Positions 30,275-42,054 are shown, counted from the first letter of the stretch. The stretch is DNA of 64,000 bases from Alteromonadaceae bacterium (GCA_027013165.1 JALUXV010000530.1:1-64000); one strand, 5' to 3'. Numbers and translations are program-made. The notes: generated by a model not told the origin, from the sequence alone.

Positions 30275-30308
30275 CAAGTTAACTCAATAGCCCGCAGCAA
30301 CGCTGGTG
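30271..30308 (-). repeat. Island-flanking inverted repeat, right copy (core)
   Basis: Minus strand CACCAGCGTTGCTGCGGGCTATTGAGTTAACTTGGAGC. Confidence 0.85.
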
Positions 30309-30334
30309 CTTTTGAAGCATATTATTGATAGAAA

Positions 30335-31966
30335 TTAAGGCTGATAATAAGTTGCTGCGCCTGGCCCTACTGGCATCCCAAGAACGAAGACCCACAAATA
30401 GAACAACAAGGTCCAACCCACGATAAACACCATGGTATATGGCAGCATCATAGCGATGAGCGTGCCCATTCCTAAGTCTCTCTTGTAGCGCGCAGCCATA
30501 GCTAGAATAAGTCCGAAGTAACTCATCATAGGAGCAATAACATTGGTCACTGAATCACCGATACGATAAGCCGCTTGAATCACCTCTGGGGCGTAACCCA
30601 CCAACATCAACATAGGTACGAATATCGGCGCAGTTACCGCCCATTGAGCAGATGCACTTCCCAAGGAAAGATTAACTACACCACACATTAGAATGAACAA
30701 AATGAATATTGCAGGGCCATCAAGACCTGCCGCTTGAAGCATTGCGGCGCCCTTAACAGCAAGTACAGTACCCAAATTTGTCCATTTGAAGAAAGCAACA
30801 AACTGAGCGGCAAAAAATACTAAGGTAATATAAAGGCCCATTACCCCCATACTTTTTGCCATGGCATTGATTACATCACGGTCGTTTCGCATCGTTTCTG
30901 TAATTCGACCATAAACAAAGCCAGGTACTGCAAAGGTAATAAAGATAAATGCGACAATACCCTTTAAGAAAGGAGACCCTGCGACTTGACCCGTTTCAGG
31001 ATGACGTAAAATACCATTTTCCGGCACTACCGTAGCCGCTAGTATTAAACAAACCACGAGAAATGAAACACCAGCCCAGCGCATACCTTTTTTCTCAATG
31101 TCCGTGGGTGCTTCCATGGTTTGTTTACCTAAATCGATAGACGCATCGGACTCGTCAAACTTCCCAAGTCGAGGTTCAACGATTTTCTCGGTAACCAAAG
31201 CCCCCATTATGGCCACTACAAAGGTACTGACAAACATGAAATACCAGTTTACCTCTGGGCCAACAACATAATCTGGATCAATCATATGGGCCGCAGACTC
31301 AGTAATTCCAGACAGCAGAGGGTCTACTGTACCCAAGAGTAAGTTCGCACTGTAACCCGCTGAAACACCTGCAAATGCTGCTGCCAAACCAGCCAGCGGA
31401 TGGCGACCAAGGGAATGAAAAATCATTGCTGCTAGCGGAATGAGCACGACATAGCCGAGTTCTGATGCAGTATTAGAAACAATACCCGCAAACACTATGG
31501 CAAAGGTAACTGCGCGTTTCGAGGCGTTCATAACAAGAGCGCGCATGGTGGCAGAGAGTAGCCCAGAGTGCTCTGCTACAGAAACACCCAGCAAGGCGAC
31601 AAGTACAGTACCTAATGGCGCAAACCCAGTGAAATTAGTGACCAAGCCGGTGACGATTCGCTGAAGACCGTCAGCACTCATCAAGGAAATAACCTCAATC
31701 ATACCGTCAGGATCTCTGCCCTTGGCGCCTTCTGGACGAGGGTCGGCCACGGCAATATCAAAATACCCTAATATACCGCTCAAAATGACGATGAATACCG
31801 ATAATAAGGCAAACAGTGTGACCGGATGTGGAAGGAGGTTACCCAACCATTCAACGGTTGCTAAAAATCGCGAGAATAACCCGCCTTGCCCCTGAGCCTG
31901 ATTGGCTGGGCTTGCATTTGAACTATTAGATGTCAAAGAAGTTCTCTCTGTCGTTTTGTTTTCCAA
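30335..31966 (-). CDS. AbgT family transporter
   Basis: FLATVEWLGNLLPHPVTLFALLSVFIVILSG...GYSANLLLGTVDPLLSGITESAAHMIDP...RIGDSVTNVIAPMMSYFGLILAMA. Confidence 0.93.
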   Translation of the reverse strand: MENKTTERTSLTSNSSNASPANQAQGQGGLFSRFLATVEWLGNLLPHPVTLFALLSVFIVILSGILGYFDIAVADPRPEGAKGRDPDGMIEVISLMSADGLQRIVTGLVTNFTGFAPLGTVLVALLGVSVAEHSGLLSATMRALVMNASKRAVTFAIVFAGIVSNTASELGYVVLIPLAAMIFHSLGRHPLAGLAAAFAGVSAGYSANLLLGTVDPLLSGITESAAHMIDPDYVVGPEVNWYFMFVSTFVVAIMGALVTEKIVEPRLGKFDESDASIDLGKQTMEAPTDIEKKGMRWAGVSFLVVCLILAATVVPENGILRHPETGQVAGSPFLKGIVAFIFITFAVPGFVYGRITETMRNDRDVINAMAKSMGVMGLYITLVFFAAQFVAFFKWTNLGTVLAVKGAAMLQAAGLDGPAIFILFILMCGVVNLSLGSASAQWAVTAPIFVPMLMLVGYAPEVIQAAYRIGDSVTNVIAPMMSYFGLILAMAARYKRDLGMGTLIAMMLPYTMVFIVGWTLLFYLWVFVLGMPVGPGAATYYQP

Positions 31967-32079
31967 CTTACTGGCTAACCTCTTATGTGGGCAGCTCTTG
32001 GGGTAAGTGGTTTAGTTTATTTTCATAGTTTGTGCGTATTTTACCCGAATTCTTCGCCTATTTGCACCCAGATACCAAA

Positions 32080-32106
32080 AAGCCAGTCTATCGACTGGCT
32101 TTTATA
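32080..32106 (-). terminator. Intrinsic terminator after hflC
   Basis: AAAAAGCCAGTCTATCGACTGGCTTTT. Confidence 0.8.
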
Positions 32107-32120
32107 AACTTAATCGTGTT

Positions 32121-33005
32121 TTATTCACCGCCGTTTGAAACATTCATAAAACGGAAGAATTCACTGTCAGGCTCTATTACTAGCACATCTTGCTTGCTGT
32201 TAAAGCTCGCTTTATAAGCGTCCATACTTCTCAAGAAGCTATAGAAATCAGGATTCTTAGAATACGTATCAGCGTATATCTGCGCAGCTTGTGCATCACC
32301 TTCACCTCGCAGTTGGCGTGCATTACGTTCAGCATCAGCAAGCATTACCGTTACTCTTGCATCGATATCTGCGCGAATAATATCTGCTTGCTCTTGACCT
32401 TCAGAGCGGTGTTCTCTTGCTACCGCAGCACGCTCTGCTCTCATGCGCTGGAAGATGGAATTACTGACTTCGGTAGGCAAGTTGATTTGCTTTACTCGTA
32501 CGTCAACAATCTCAATACCCAACTCATCAGATGACGATGATGCCTGTTCCATTGCTTGGTTCATTAACGCTGAGCGTTCACCCGACACAATTTGAGCAAT
32601 GGTACGGGTACCAAACTCAGAACGAAGGCCATTGTTCACTTTCTGTTTTAGTAGTGCTTCCGCTTGGAGCTTGTTGCCACCGGTTGAAAGATAGTAACGC
32701 GCGAAATCGTTAATTCTCCACTTAACGTAAGAGTTTACGATCAAATCTTTCTTTTCACTGGTTACAAAACGGTCTGGAGTATCATCAAGTGTTTGGATGC
32801 GGGCATCTAAATGACGCACAGAATCAATAAGTGGCAGCTTGAAGTGCAACCCTGGCTCGTATACACGGGTATCGCCAGTAGCATCATCTCGCTGCACCTT
32901 ACCAAACTGAATGACAATAGCGCGTTCGCCTTCTTTCACCACAAACAATGACCCAGAGGCTAGGATGGCAACTAAAACCAACGAAGCAATAATTAAATTT
33001 TTCAT
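32121..33005 (-). CDS. hflC: Protease modulator HflC
   Basis: SLFVVKEGERAIVIQFGKVQRD...VNGLRSEFGTRTIAQIVSGER. Confidence 0.96.
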   Translation of the reverse strand: MKNLIIASLVLVAILASGSLFVVKEGERAIVIQFGKVQRDDATGDTRVYEPGLHFKLPLIDSVRHLDARIQTLDDTPDRFVTSEKKDLIVNSYVKWRINDFARYYLSTGGNKLQAEALLKQKVNNGLRSEFGTRTIAQIVSGERSALMNQAMEQASSSSDELGIEIVDVRVKQINLPTEVSNSIFQRMRAERAAVAREHRSEGQEQADIIRADIDARVTVMLADAERNARQLRGEGDAQAAQIYADTYSKNPDFYSFLRSMDAYKASFNSKQDVLVIEPDSEFFRFMNVSNGGE

Positions 33006-33011
33006 GGTTAA

Positions 33012-34166
33012 TTATCTCCCTTCTCTGTAGTTGTCACTGCGTAAGCCACTTGTCGGTGAAGAATTTCGGCTTAGACCTGCGTCGTCAGTAATGGGCATTT
33101 GTTGCAAACCCTCTAGCGTATTTCGTGAACGCGGTGACGTAGTGCTTTGCTGGCGTTCCATTATTTTATCAAGCGGAAGATACATCATGCTGTTACCACC
33201 TTGACTATCAACAAGTATTTTACTGGTGTTGCCAAATACTTGTTCCATGGTTTCAAGGTAAATACGGTTTCGGGTAACTTCAGGTGCACGCTCATACTGA
33301 GGGAGTAATTCTTCAAAGCGCGCCACTTCACCCTGCGCTTCAAGGATAACACGTTGACGATAAGCCTGAGCTTCTTCGTTCATGCGGTTGACTTGACCAC
33401 GAGCTCGAGGTTCAATTTCTCGGGCATAGGCTTCAGCTTCGCGAATAAAACGCTGCTCGTCTTCCTGTGCGGCAATCGCATCATCAAAAGCTTCTTTGAC
33501 CTGTTCTGGCGGGCGTGCATCACGGAAGTTCATATCAATGATTGAAACCCCCATATTATAAGGCTCAATGATTGACTGAAGTTCTTCCCACACGCGCTGA
33601 CGGGTTAGTTCACGACCGTCTGTAAGCACGTCATCCATCGTTGAATGACCCACAACGTAGCGAATGGCACTGTCTAGTGACTGACTCAAACTCATCTCAG
33701 GGTTTTCAACTGCATAAACCCAACGATAGGGATCAACAACACGATATTGCATTTCCATTTGAACGCTAACCACGTTTTCATCTTCAGTAAGCATGGAACC
33801 AGAAGACGACTGATCGCGGATAGATTGTACGTCCACAGGTACAACCGTATCAATAAAAGTAGGTGCCCACCGCAGACCAGGTTCCACCTGTTGATGATAT
33901 TCACCAAATCGCAGAACTACACCACGCTCCGCTTCACGAATGGTGTAAAAACCACTAATAAACCAGATAATAGCTAGGAGACCAATAAGAATACCAGCGC
34001 CGATACCACCTAGGCTCTTGCCTTGGCCATTACCGCCGTTACCCATTTTTCCAAACTTACCGAATAAGTTTTTGAATACATCATCCAAATCCGGGGGCCC
34101 TTGATCGCGGCCACCGCGGTTTTTCCACGGGTCGTTGTTATTACCACCCGGCTCATTCCAAGCCAT
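33012..34166 (-). CDS. hflK: FtsH protease activity modulator HflK
   Basis: MAWNEPGGNNNDPWKNRGGRDQGPPDLDDVFKNLFGKFG...GFYTIREAERGVVLRFG. Confidence 0.97.
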   Translation of the reverse strand: MAWNEPGGNNNDPWKNRGGRDQGPPDLDDVFKNLFGKFGKMGNGGNGQGKSLGGIGAGILIGLLAIIWFISGFYTIREAERGVVLRFGEYHQQVEPGLRWAPTFIDTVVPVDVQSIRDQSSSGSMLTEDENVVSVQMEMQYRVVDPYRWVYAVENPEMSLSQSLDSAIRYVVGHSTMDDVLTDGRELTRQRVWEELQSIIEPYNMGVSIIDMNFRDARPPEQVKEAFDDAIAAQEDEQRFIREAEAYAREIEPRARGQVNRMNEEAQAYRQRVILEAQGEVARFEELLPQYERAPEVTRNRIYLETMEQVFGNTSKILVDSQGGNSMMYLPLDKIMERQQSTTSPRSRNTLEGLQQMPITDDAGLSRNSSPTSGLRSDNYREGR

Positions 34167-34240
34167 GTTGATACTCCATAAATTACGGTTTTATTTAAGA
34201 AATCTTATCTATTGTCACACATGTTAGCCATTTGTGTAAC

Positions 34241-35530
34241 TCAATGTGATACCACGTATTCAGATATGCCGTTTTCTAACCGTTTTTCAAGTCGGTTCCA
34301 GTCAGCTGTTGGCATTCTCACGTCGACAACCCAATCTCCGTGATTGTCGTACTGCTCTTGAGCAATACAATTTAGTTCGTATAACACGCCACGTAATCGA
34401 CTTTGCGCAGGCGGGATTTTAAGCGTGTAATTCACCATACTCTTGCCCAAGCACTCGGTTAGCGCCTGACTCAGCAATTCCACACCTTCTCCGGTCTGAG
34501 CTGACAACCATACTCGCGTCGGTACGCCATCCTCGTTTCTTTCTATACGTGGTGGAGTGTCTTCTAGTTTGTCAATTTTGTTACAAATTATTAACTGCTG
34601 AATTTCACCGGCGTCGATCTCTTCAAGAACAAGATTAACCTCATCCATGGTTTCTCGATAATTTGCATCTGCAATATCTACCACATGAAGCAGCAAATCT
34701 GCTTCTTGGGTTTCTTGCAACGTCGCTTTGAAAGCCGCGACCAGATCGTGAGGTAAGTGTCGAATGAAACCAACAGTATCTGCAAGTATGGCAGTTCCCA
34801 CGTCGTTTAGTTCGATTTTACGCAATGTGGGATCAAGTGTGGCAAACAGTTGATCTGCTGCGTAGACATGGGCATCCGTAATGGTATTGAAAAGCGTGGA
34901 TTTACCCGCGTTGGTATACCCTACCAAGGATACGGTAGGAATTTCAGCACGCTTACGAGAGCGTCGGCCTTGCTCTCGCTGCTTCTGCACCTTGGCTAAG
35001 CGCCTTAAGATAGCGCTTATTCTGGCTCGAAGTAATCGTCGGTCAGTCTCTAGCTGCGTTTCTCCGGGTCCACGCAAGCCTATCCCACCTTTTTGTCTTT
35101 CAAGGTGAGTCCACCCTCTGATGAGGCGCGTTGATATGTGTCGCAACTGCGCAAGTTCTACTTGCAGCTTACCCTCGTGGGTTCGCGCTCGTTGTGCAAA
35201 GATGTCTAAGATGAGGCCGGTACGATCAAGCACTCGGCACTTGCACGCAGCTTCTAGATTTCGTTCTTGAGAAGGAGAAAGAGCATGGTTAAAGATTACG
35301 ACGTTAGCTTCGTGGGCCTTCACCGCAGCCGCTATCTCTTCCGCTTTCCCTGAACCCACGAAAAATTTCGCATGAGGTGCACTGCGCGATGTGGTAATAA
35401 CATCTACCGCATCAACGCCAGCAGATGACACCAGTAACTCAAGTTCGGCTAAATCTTCTTTACTGTTTTCATCAGCAAAATTAACATGAACAAGTACAGC
35501 CTGTTCACCGGCTTCATAACGGTCAAACAA
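34241..35530 (-). CDS. hflX: Ribosome rescue GTPase HflX
   Basis: GPGETQLETDRR...VSLVGYTNAGKSTLFN...LADTVGFIRHLPHDLVAAFKATL. Confidence 0.97.
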   Translation of the reverse strand: MFDRYEAGEQAVLVHVNFADENSKEDLAELELLVSSAGVDAVDVITTSRSAPHAKFFVGSGKAEEIAAAVKAHEANVVIFNHALSPSQERNLEAACKCRVLDRTGLILDIFAQRARTHEGKLQVELAQLRHISTRLIRGWTHLERQKGGIGLRGPGETQLETDRRLLRARISAILRRLAKVQKQREQGRRSRKRAEIPTVSLVGYTNAGKSTLFNTITDAHVYAADQLFATLDPTLRKIELNDVGTAILADTVGFIRHLPHDLVAAFKATLQETQEADLLLHVVDIADANYRETMDEVNLVLEEIDAGEIQQLIICNKIDKLEDTPPRIERNEDGVPTRVWLSAQTGEGVELLSQALTECLGKSMVNYTLKIPPAQSRLRGVLYELNCIAQEQYDNHGDWVVDVRMPTADWNRLEKRLENGISEYVVSH

Positions 35531-35547
35531 GCGCGTTACCTTTTAAA

Positions 35548-35799
35548 TTATTCACCTTTACTATTGTCGGAATCTCCTGTTGCACTAGGCATAGTGATGG
35601 CTCGTGCTGGAACTACCGTAGAAATAGCGTGCTTATAAACCATTTGGCTCACTGTATTTTTGAGCAGAATGACAAACTGATCAAAAGATTCTACCTGCCC
35701 CTGCAATTTAATGCCGTTTACCAGATAAATAGACACTGGTATACGTTCCTTGCGCAAAGCGTTTAAAAATGGGTCTTGTAAAGATTGCCCTTTAGCCAT
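35548..35799 (-). CDS. hfq: RNA chaperone Hfq
   Basis: [66 protein letters not shown]. Confidence 0.98.
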   Translation of the reverse strand: MAKGQSLQDPFLNALRKERIPVSIYLVNGIKLQGQVESFDQFVILLKNTVSQMVYKHAISTVVPARAITMPSATGDSDNSKGE

Positions 35800-35876
35800 T
35801 TGATATCCTTAGTGTTTTTATTATTGTAGCGTTAACTACAGCTACTCCAACTCTAATTGTACACTACACTGACAAA

Positions 35877-36812
35877 TTAGAGAGCTAATTTTGCTGCTAT
35901 TTTAGTCGCATTATCGTTAGCAAATGTGTCGAGCCAAGTCAGATTCTCCCACCCTCTAAGCCAAGTGAGCTGACGTTTAGCTAGCTGCCTAGTTGCAATA
36001 ATGCCCCTTTCTCTCATTTCGTCATGTGACAGTTCGCCTGTTAAATACTGCCACATTTGACGATAACCCACTGATCTAATTGACGGTAGGTCTGGGTGCA
36101 AATCTCCTCTACTAAGAAGTTTGCGTACTTCTTCCTCAAAGTTCTGTTGAAGCATAATATCGAATCTTTGAGCAATTCGTTCGTGTAGTACTGCGCGATC
36201 TTCGGGCGCTATAGCAAACTGTACTACGTCATAAGGGCAAGTTTCACCCTTTTCCTGTTGCCATTCGGTTAAGGTCTTACCTGTACTGCGATAAACTTCA
36301 AGTGCTCGCGTCAGTCGCTGTGGATCATTGGGGTGAATTCGCGCCCCGCTGACAGGGTCTACGTCACATAATTGAGCATGCAACGTGTCCCAACCTGTGC
36401 GATTTGCCTCTTCTTCAAGCAATTGTCGCACTTTCTCGTCTGACTTAGGTAGTGGCGATATTCCATTTATCAAGGCATTGAAATACATCATCGTACCTCC
36501 TACCAATATTGGTACACGGTTTCTACGATGAATTTCGCCAATCAGACTCACTGCATCTTTACAAAATGCTGAAACCGAATAACTTTCTGATGGGTCAATA
36601 ATATCTATAAGATGATGGGGGACCGCATCAAGCTCATCTTTTGTAGGCTTTGCGGTGCCAATATCCATCTCTTTGTATACGAGCGCGGAATCTACACTAA
36701 TGATTTCACAATCAATCTCCTGCGCTAATGCCAATGCTAATCCGGTTTTCCCTGACGCCGTTGGCCCCATAATGGATACAACAGGTAATTCAGGACACTT
36801 TTTAATCGCCAT
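35877..36812 (-). CDS. miaA: tRNA dimethylallyltransferase (start at internal MAIKK)
   Basis: [42 protein letters not shown]. Confidence 0.96.
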   Translation of the reverse strand: MAIKKCPELPVVSIMGPTASGKTGLALALAQEIDCEIISVDSALVYKEMDIGTAKPTKDELDAVPHHLIDIIDPSESYSVSAFCKDAVSLIGEIHRRNRVPILVGGTMMYFNALINGISPLPKSDEKVRQLLEEEANRTGWDTLHAQLCDVDPVSGARIHPNDPQRLTRALEVYRSTGKTLTEWQQEKGETCPYDVVQFAIAPEDRAVLHERIAQRFDIMLQQNFEEEVRKLLSRGDLHPDLPSIRSVGYRQMWQYLTGELSHDEMRERGIIATRQLAKRQLTWLRGWENLTWLDTFANDNATKIAAKLAL

Positions 36813-38565
36813 TTTTGGTATCCCAAAGCGCAGTAACACTTTTTAGGTCGCGCACTTTACCAAAACGCTGGATATATTCCCATTGTTCGGAAGGACTAAA
36901 TTGTTCTAACCATTTCCAAATTAGCATAGTACTTTCTGGTGCTAATGCATTGGAAAATTCAAATATTTTTTTCGTAGGAGCCTCTGCTTCTAAACTGTTG
37001 ATAAGCATGGGCTCAAACCATCGCAGCCAAGGCAAATGTCTAGTCCCTGCGGGAACTTGCTGTAATCGATATTTCCCCGCCGTGTAGCTTATTTCAAAGC
37101 TCAATTGCTTCAAAGCGGCTAAAACATGTTCAGACAGCGGCTCAAAAGTTATAGCAACTGGCATTAGTAAGGGCTGACTATGAGACGCTTTATCACACAG
37201 CAAGAACAACCATTCGGGTAATAAGGAGTGAGCCGACAACAAGAAAACATTGTTTTCTTGACTGTAGAGGCGGGCAGAATCTCCTAACGGTAAATACGGC
37301 AAAGAGGTGTCGTTTGCGCTATCTGTTGCCAACGTGTCAGTTGGGGACATTAACGATTGGAAATTTCTGTTGTATTCAGCACCCACCTTAGATGAACTAT
37401 TTCGACCGGATTGAAATGAAGATCCCCCCGTAGCTTTAGATTCACTCACATTGCTACCTGAACTATGCGTCAAGGGGCGAATATAATCATGGGTGGGCTC
37501 ATTATTGGCAAACGTGAATTCAGATGATTCATTCGATGCTGGATCTTGTACTGAAACACTCTCTTCTGAGGTCACTGAATACAAAGCGTCGCACACTGCT
37601 TTGCAGATAAAATCGTGTACCAAACGGCCTTGCTGGAAACGCACTTCGTGTTTTGCAGGGTGTACATTAACGTCGACCTCTTTTGGATCTATGGTTAAAT
37701 ACATGACAAACGACGGTTGTTCCAAAACACCCCATACCGACTCATACGCTTGCCGCACGGCGTGCAATATAAGTTTGTCTCGCATTCCACGACCATTAAT
37801 AAAACTAAACTGACAGTCACTACTACTGCGAAGCAAGCCTTCGTCGCCTAACCACGCTTCTAAGTGAATGCCTTCGTAAGTCACTTGAGTGTGAATGGCA
37901 TTTTTGATGAACTTTTGCCCTACCACCGAACTAATTCTGTGAGCCAAACTGTGCTGACTGTCGGGCATATGCCTGCGAATGGGTTTACCATTGTGCTTTA
38001 ATACAAAACCAACATTGGGGTTACTCAGTGCAATGCGCTTCACCACATCTTCGATGTGATGAAATTCGGTTTTTTCCGTTCGAAGAAACTTACGTCGAGC
38101 CGGTGTGTTGTAGAACAAATCAACCACATCAATAGTCGTTCCAACGGGATGGGCAGCAGGCTGAACACTCACCGCCATGTCCCGGCCTTCACAAAAGGCT
38201 TCCCAAGCTTGTTCTTGATTAGCAGGGCGCGATGTTAAAGTGAGGCGACTCACCGAACTGATACTTGCAAGCGCTTCGCCGCGAAACCCCAATGACATTA
38301 TCTGTTCCAAATCATCAAGAGTAATTATCTTGCTTGTCGCATGACGGCTTAGCGCAAGCGTCAGTTCATCTTTTGCAATACCACTGCCGTTGTCACGTAT
38401 GCGGATACGCTTATGACCACCCTTTTCAATATCGATCTCTATGCGATCAGCACCTGCATCTAAACTATTTTCTAGTAATTCTTTTACAACCGACGCTGGG
38501 CGTTCAACAACCTCACCTGCCGCGATTTGGTTCGCTAGCTGAGGAGACAGTAATTTAATCGGCAA
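36802..38565 (-). CDS. mutL: DNA mismatch repair protein MutL
   Basis: [42 protein letters not shown]. Confidence 0.97.
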   Translation of the reverse strand: MPIKLLSPQLANQIAAGEVVERPASVVKELLENSLDAGADRIEIDIEKGGHKRIRIRDNGSGIAKDELTLALSRHATSKIITLDDLEQIMSLGFRGEALASISSVSRLTLTSRPANQEQAWEAFCEGRDMAVSVQPAAHPVGTTIDVVDLFYNTPARRKFLRTEKTEFHHIEDVVKRIALSNPNVGFVLKHNGKPIRRHMPDSQHSLAHRISSVVGQKFIKNAIHTQVTYEGIHLEAWLGDEGLLRSSSDCQFSFINGRGMRDKLILHAVRQAYESVWGVLEQPSFVMYLTIDPKEVDVNVHPAKHEVRFQQGRLVHDFICKAVCDALYSVTSEESVSVQDPASNESSEFTFANNEPTHDYIRPLTHSSGSNVSESKATGGSSFQSGRNSSSKVGAEYNRNFQSLMSPTDTLATDSANDTSLPYLPLGDSARLYSQENNVFLLSAHSLLPEWLFLLCDKASHSQPLLMPVAITFEPLSEHVLAALKQLSFEISYTAGKYRLQQVPAGTRHLPWLRWFEPMLINSLEAEAPTKKIFEFSNALAPESTMLIWKWLEQFSPSEQWEYIQRFGKVRDLKSVTALWDTKNGD

Positions 38566-38607
38566 TGGTTAATACCTGTTCGCTAAAAATTGGAAAGTGT
38601 GATTGGG

Positions 38608-39930
38608 TTAGGTACTGGGAATAGTCAGCACTTGTCCTATTTGAACCACATCACTATTGAGATTATTGACTTCTTTAATTCGGCGTACCGTAACACTGTA
38701 ACGCTGAGCCAACAAAGAAAGTGACTCTCCACTTTGTACTTTATGAGTTCGGTTTGTAGCCCTTTCTGAGGCCCACAATGTACCATCAGGGGGCACTTGT
38801 CTGAAATATCGCTTAGTTGCATTAAAAATTGACTGTGCCAAACGCTCTCGATGTTTTGACCAATTAAGGTTCTTTTCTTCTTCGGGGTTTGAAATGAATC
38901 CCACTTCTACAAGTATGGAAGGAATATCGGGCGATGTTAACACAGCCAAACTGGCAGCTTGAGGTGTGCGTTTGTGCATACGAGTAATCTGTTTCAACTC
39001 GCTTATCACTTCATTGCTCAAGTCGAAACTCGTTGCCATACTGTGGTCCATCGACAAGCCCAGAATAGTTTCTGCAAGATAAAGCTCACTCGATTTATCA
39101 CTGATAACTTCTGCGGCCCCACCAAGTAGCTCCGAGTGACGTTCCGTTTTTTCCATCCAACGACCGAGTTCAGTGTCAGCTCTTCGCATTGACAGCACCC
39201 ATACAGATCCGCCTCTGGGTTCAGGTTGGGTAAATGCGTCAGCATGCACTGAGATAAAGAGGTCGGCTTTTTTCTCTCGGGCAATTTCTGGACGACGATT
39301 TGGTGAAATATAATAGTCACCGGAACGAGTCATAATTGCCCGCATTCCTCGTTCGTTGTTAATCATGGCCTCAAGTTTTTTAGCAATACTCAAGGTAATA
39401 TGCTTCTCATAAGAGCCTGAAGGCCCTATTGATCCGGGATCTTCTCCTCCATGCCCCGCATCTATAGCAATAATAATATCTCGGTCTCTTGGGTTACTGG
39501 ATTGATCAATAACAATGGGGGCAGGCGCAGGCGGACTGCTGTCGAGCAAATCAATCACCAATCGATGACCATAAGGCGCTGTGGGCGTCATAGCAAACAA
39601 GGTGGGGTCAGCTTTGCGATTCAGTTCAATCACAATTCTGGCGTCATTAGTAGTCTTGGGGGTTGAATAACGCACTTTTTTGACTAAATCACCCATGTCT
39701 TGTGACACAGATAGCTCCGTATCACGTTTGGTATCAGACAAATCAATAACAAGACGGTGCGGGTTGGTTAATGTGAAATAAGTAAATTCTGGCGCTGCGT
39801 CTAGGTCGAGTACAACGCGAGTACTCGCTGGAGAAGGCCAAATCCGCAGGCCATCAATGTCATTTTGTGCAGCTTGCAGGTGTTGTACCACCAGCATCAT
39901 ACACAAAACTAACCCTATAATGCGCACCAT
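38608..39930 (-). CDS. amiB: N-acetylmuramoyl-L-alanine amidase with AMIN and LysM domains
   Basis: AMIN-like N-terminus; [29 protein letters not shown]-terminal Lys[30 protein letters not shown]. Confidence 0.93.
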   Translation of the reverse strand: MVRIIGLVLCMMLVVQHLQAAQNDIDGLRIWPSPASTRVVLDLDAAPEFTYFTLTNPHRLVIDLSDTKRDTELSVSQDMGDLVKKVRYSTPKTTNDARIVIELNRKADPTLFAMTPTAPYGHRLVIDLLDSSPPAPAPIVIDQSSNPRDRDIIIAIDAGHGGEDPGSIGPSGSYEKHITLSIAKKLEAMINNERGMRAIMTRSGDYYISPNRRPEIAREKKADLFISVHADAFTQPEPRGGSVWVLSMRRADTELGRWMEKTERHSELLGGAAEVISDKSSELYLAETILGLSMDHSMATSFDLSNEVISELKQITRMHKRTPQAASLAVLTSPDIPSILVEVGFISNPEEEKNLNWSKHRERLAQSIFNATKRYFRQVPPDGTLWASERATNRTHKVQSGESLSLLAQRYSVTVRRIKEVNNLNSDVVQIGQVLTIPST

Positions 39931-40006
39931 AATATCTCTACTTAGCCACTTATTTTTATTTTATTCATTAATTTACAACGCGACACCAGTAAAATGTCGA
40001 GCATTT

Positions 40007-40489
40007 TCAAACACACTTACAATTCTGTAATATTTTAGCGCCCTTCACACTTCTCGCCTGAACTAAAAACTGCCTACCTGCTGAGGTAATGTCTATATCG
40101 ATAACTAGATCTGGCATGGCGAGGAATTGGCCACCTTTTTCAGACCACTCTATCAAAGCTATGTTCCCTTCGCCAAAATAGTCTCTAATTCCCATAAATT
40201 CTAGCTCTTCTGGATCGGCTAGACGATATAGGTCGAAATGGTAAATTGATATCGAATCAAGCTCATACGGTTCAACTAAGGTGTACGTTGGGCTCTTCAC
40301 ACTTCCTTCATGGCCAAAAGACTGAATAAAGTAACGACTAAAGGTGGTTTTGCCAGCACCTAAATCCCCATCGAGAAAAATAACGGCTTCTTTCGACGAT
40401 AACGCAGCTACAGCTTGCGCAAGATCTTGTGCGAGTACAGCGGTTTCTTCGGGCGCACTCGCAAAAAAAGATGTTTCTGGGTATGACAT
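40007..40489 (-). CDS. tsaE: tRNA threonylcarbamoyladenosine biosynthesis ATPase TsaE
   Basis: FLDGDLGAGKTTFSRYFIQSFGHEGSVKSPTYTLVEPYE...HFDLYRLADPEELEFMG. Confidence 0.96.
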   Translation of the reverse strand: MSYPETSFFASAPEETAVLAQDLAQAVAALSSKEAVIFLDGDLGAGKTTFSRYFIQSFGHEGSVKSPTYTLVEPYELDSISIYHFDLYRLADPEELEFMGIRDYFGEGNIALIEWSEKGGQFLAMPDLVIDIDITSAGRQFLVQARSVKGAKILQNCKCV

Positions 40490-40539
40490 AAGTCCAAATT
40501 CCTACAACAGCGTGTGAATACTGCCCAACGTTGAAAAAA

Positions 40540-42048
40540 TCACGAACTGTGGTGATTGATCAAAGCTCGAACTGCATCAAATAAATCACTCGCTATCATA
40601 CCACGTTGACCGTATAACTCGGCAACGTCATCACCAGCTTTTGCGTGCAGAATCACACCGTATTTCGCGGCCATATCAACTTGAACACCTTGTGCCAATA
40701 AAGCACCTAAAATTCCACTCAGTACATCACCACTTCCTGCGGTAGCCATGCCAGGGTTACCGTGACGACACACCCATGTTGCTTTCTCGTTATCTATAAG
40801 AGTACCCGCGCCTTTCAATACACACACTGCGTGATATCGCTGTGCACATTGGCGCGCGGTGTTGAATCGATTGCTCTCCACTTCTTCTACTGTTAACCCC
40901 AGCAATCTTGCACCTTCGGCAGCATGGGGGGTTAATATACAGTCTGTTACCGTGTACGCCGTTGACTGCTTACACAATAAATTCAGTGCATCGGCGTCAA
41001 TGACTAGCGGGGTATTTGTCGCCTGGCAGTACTTCATCGTAGTTTCAAAGGCAGCTTCGGCCCATTCATCCTGTCCTAAGCCTGGCCCAATAACCACACA
41101 TGTTGCCCATGCTAAGGCTGCGTCTAAATCAGAATCTGTGACCATAAGCTCTGGGCGACCGGAACTCACTTGTACCACTGATGCTTCATGAACATAAGTT
41201 CGTACCATCCCTGCACCACTGCGCAGCGCTGCTTCACCAGCTAACCTAATTGCGCCAGCAGTTCCCTTGTTTCCGCCCACGCAGAGTAGTCGCCCATAAG
41301 TACCTTTATGACTGTGTATATCGCGAGGTGCTAAGCCCTTAAAATGCTCTATTTTAAGCAGCGTTGCACAGGGCTTCGCCAGGGCTTGAAACGCCTTCCC
41401 AATGTCTAAATCAGCGTAAACCAACTGCCCACAAGACTGCTTGCCTGCTCCGGTGACTAGCCCAGGCTTAATACCAACAAAAGTTACCGTCACATCGGCT
41501 TGAACACAGCGCCCTAAACTCTGCCCTGTATTTGCGTCGAGGCCAGACGGAACATCAACTGCCACTACATAGGTGCTAGACCTATTTATCACGTCTATTA
41601 CGTCTGCAAACTCATTGCGAATAACGCTATTAATTCCGGTACCCAATAACGCGTCGATAATAATATCGGCTTTTTCAACTAAGGCTTCGCTAAACTCTAC
41701 TAATTTGCCGCCAGCAGCAAACCAGTTTGCTTGGGCTATACCGGCGTCACCGTCCAAAATTCGGTCAGGTTCTACCGCACAAACGTAAACTTGCTTGCCC
41801 GCTTTTTTTGCATGTAGTGCAGTAACGTAGCCGTCACCCGCATTATTTCCTTGGCCAACGAGTACCACGAAAATATCTAAATTGGGAAATAGCTCAATGC
41901 AGTGTTGGAATACAGACTCGCCGGCCCGTTGCATAAGCGTAAACATGTCACATCCCGAATTTTCGGCTGCGGCTTGCTCGTTTGCGCGAACTTGATCGGC
42001 GCGAAAGAGTTTGTGTGATAAGCTGGTAGTGAGTTGAGTATCTAACAT
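40540..42048 (-). CDS. nnr: Bifunctional NAD(P)H-hydrate epimerase / ADP-dependent dehydratase
   Basis: VGQGNNAGDGYVTA...GGNKGTAGAIRLAGEAALRSGAGMV...GNPGMATAGSGDVLSGILGALLAQG. Confidence 0.95.
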   Translation of the reverse strand: MLDTQLTTSLSHKLFRADQVRANEQAAAENSGCDMFTLMQRAGESVFQHCIELFPNLDIFVVLVGQGNNAGDGYVTALHAKKAGKQVYVCAVEPDRILDGDAGIAQANWFAAGGKLVEFSEALVEKADIIIDALLGTGINSVIRNEFADVIDVINRSSTYVVAVDVPSGLDANTGQSLGRCVQADVTVTFVGIKPGLVTGAGKQSCGQLVYADLDIGKAFQALAKPCATLLKIEHFKGLAPRDIHSHKGTYGRLLCVGGNKGTAGAIRLAGEAALRSGAGMVRTYVHEASVVQVSSGRPELMVTDSDLDAALAWATCVVIGPGLGQDEWAEAAFETTMKYCQATNTPLVIDADALNLLCKQSTAYTVTDCILTPHAAEGARLLGLTVEEVESNRFNTARQCAQRYHAVCVLKGAGTLIDNEKATWVCRHGNPGMATAGSGDVLSGILGALLAQGVQVDMAAKYGVILHAKAGDDVAELYGQRGMIASDLFDAVRALINHHSS

Positions 42049-42054
42049 AAATGC

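Noticed and set aside
28288-30308. Flanking inverted repeats considered as integron attC sites
   Set aside because: No recognisable RYYYAAC/GTTRRRY core pairs in the proper arrangement and no integrase in the window.
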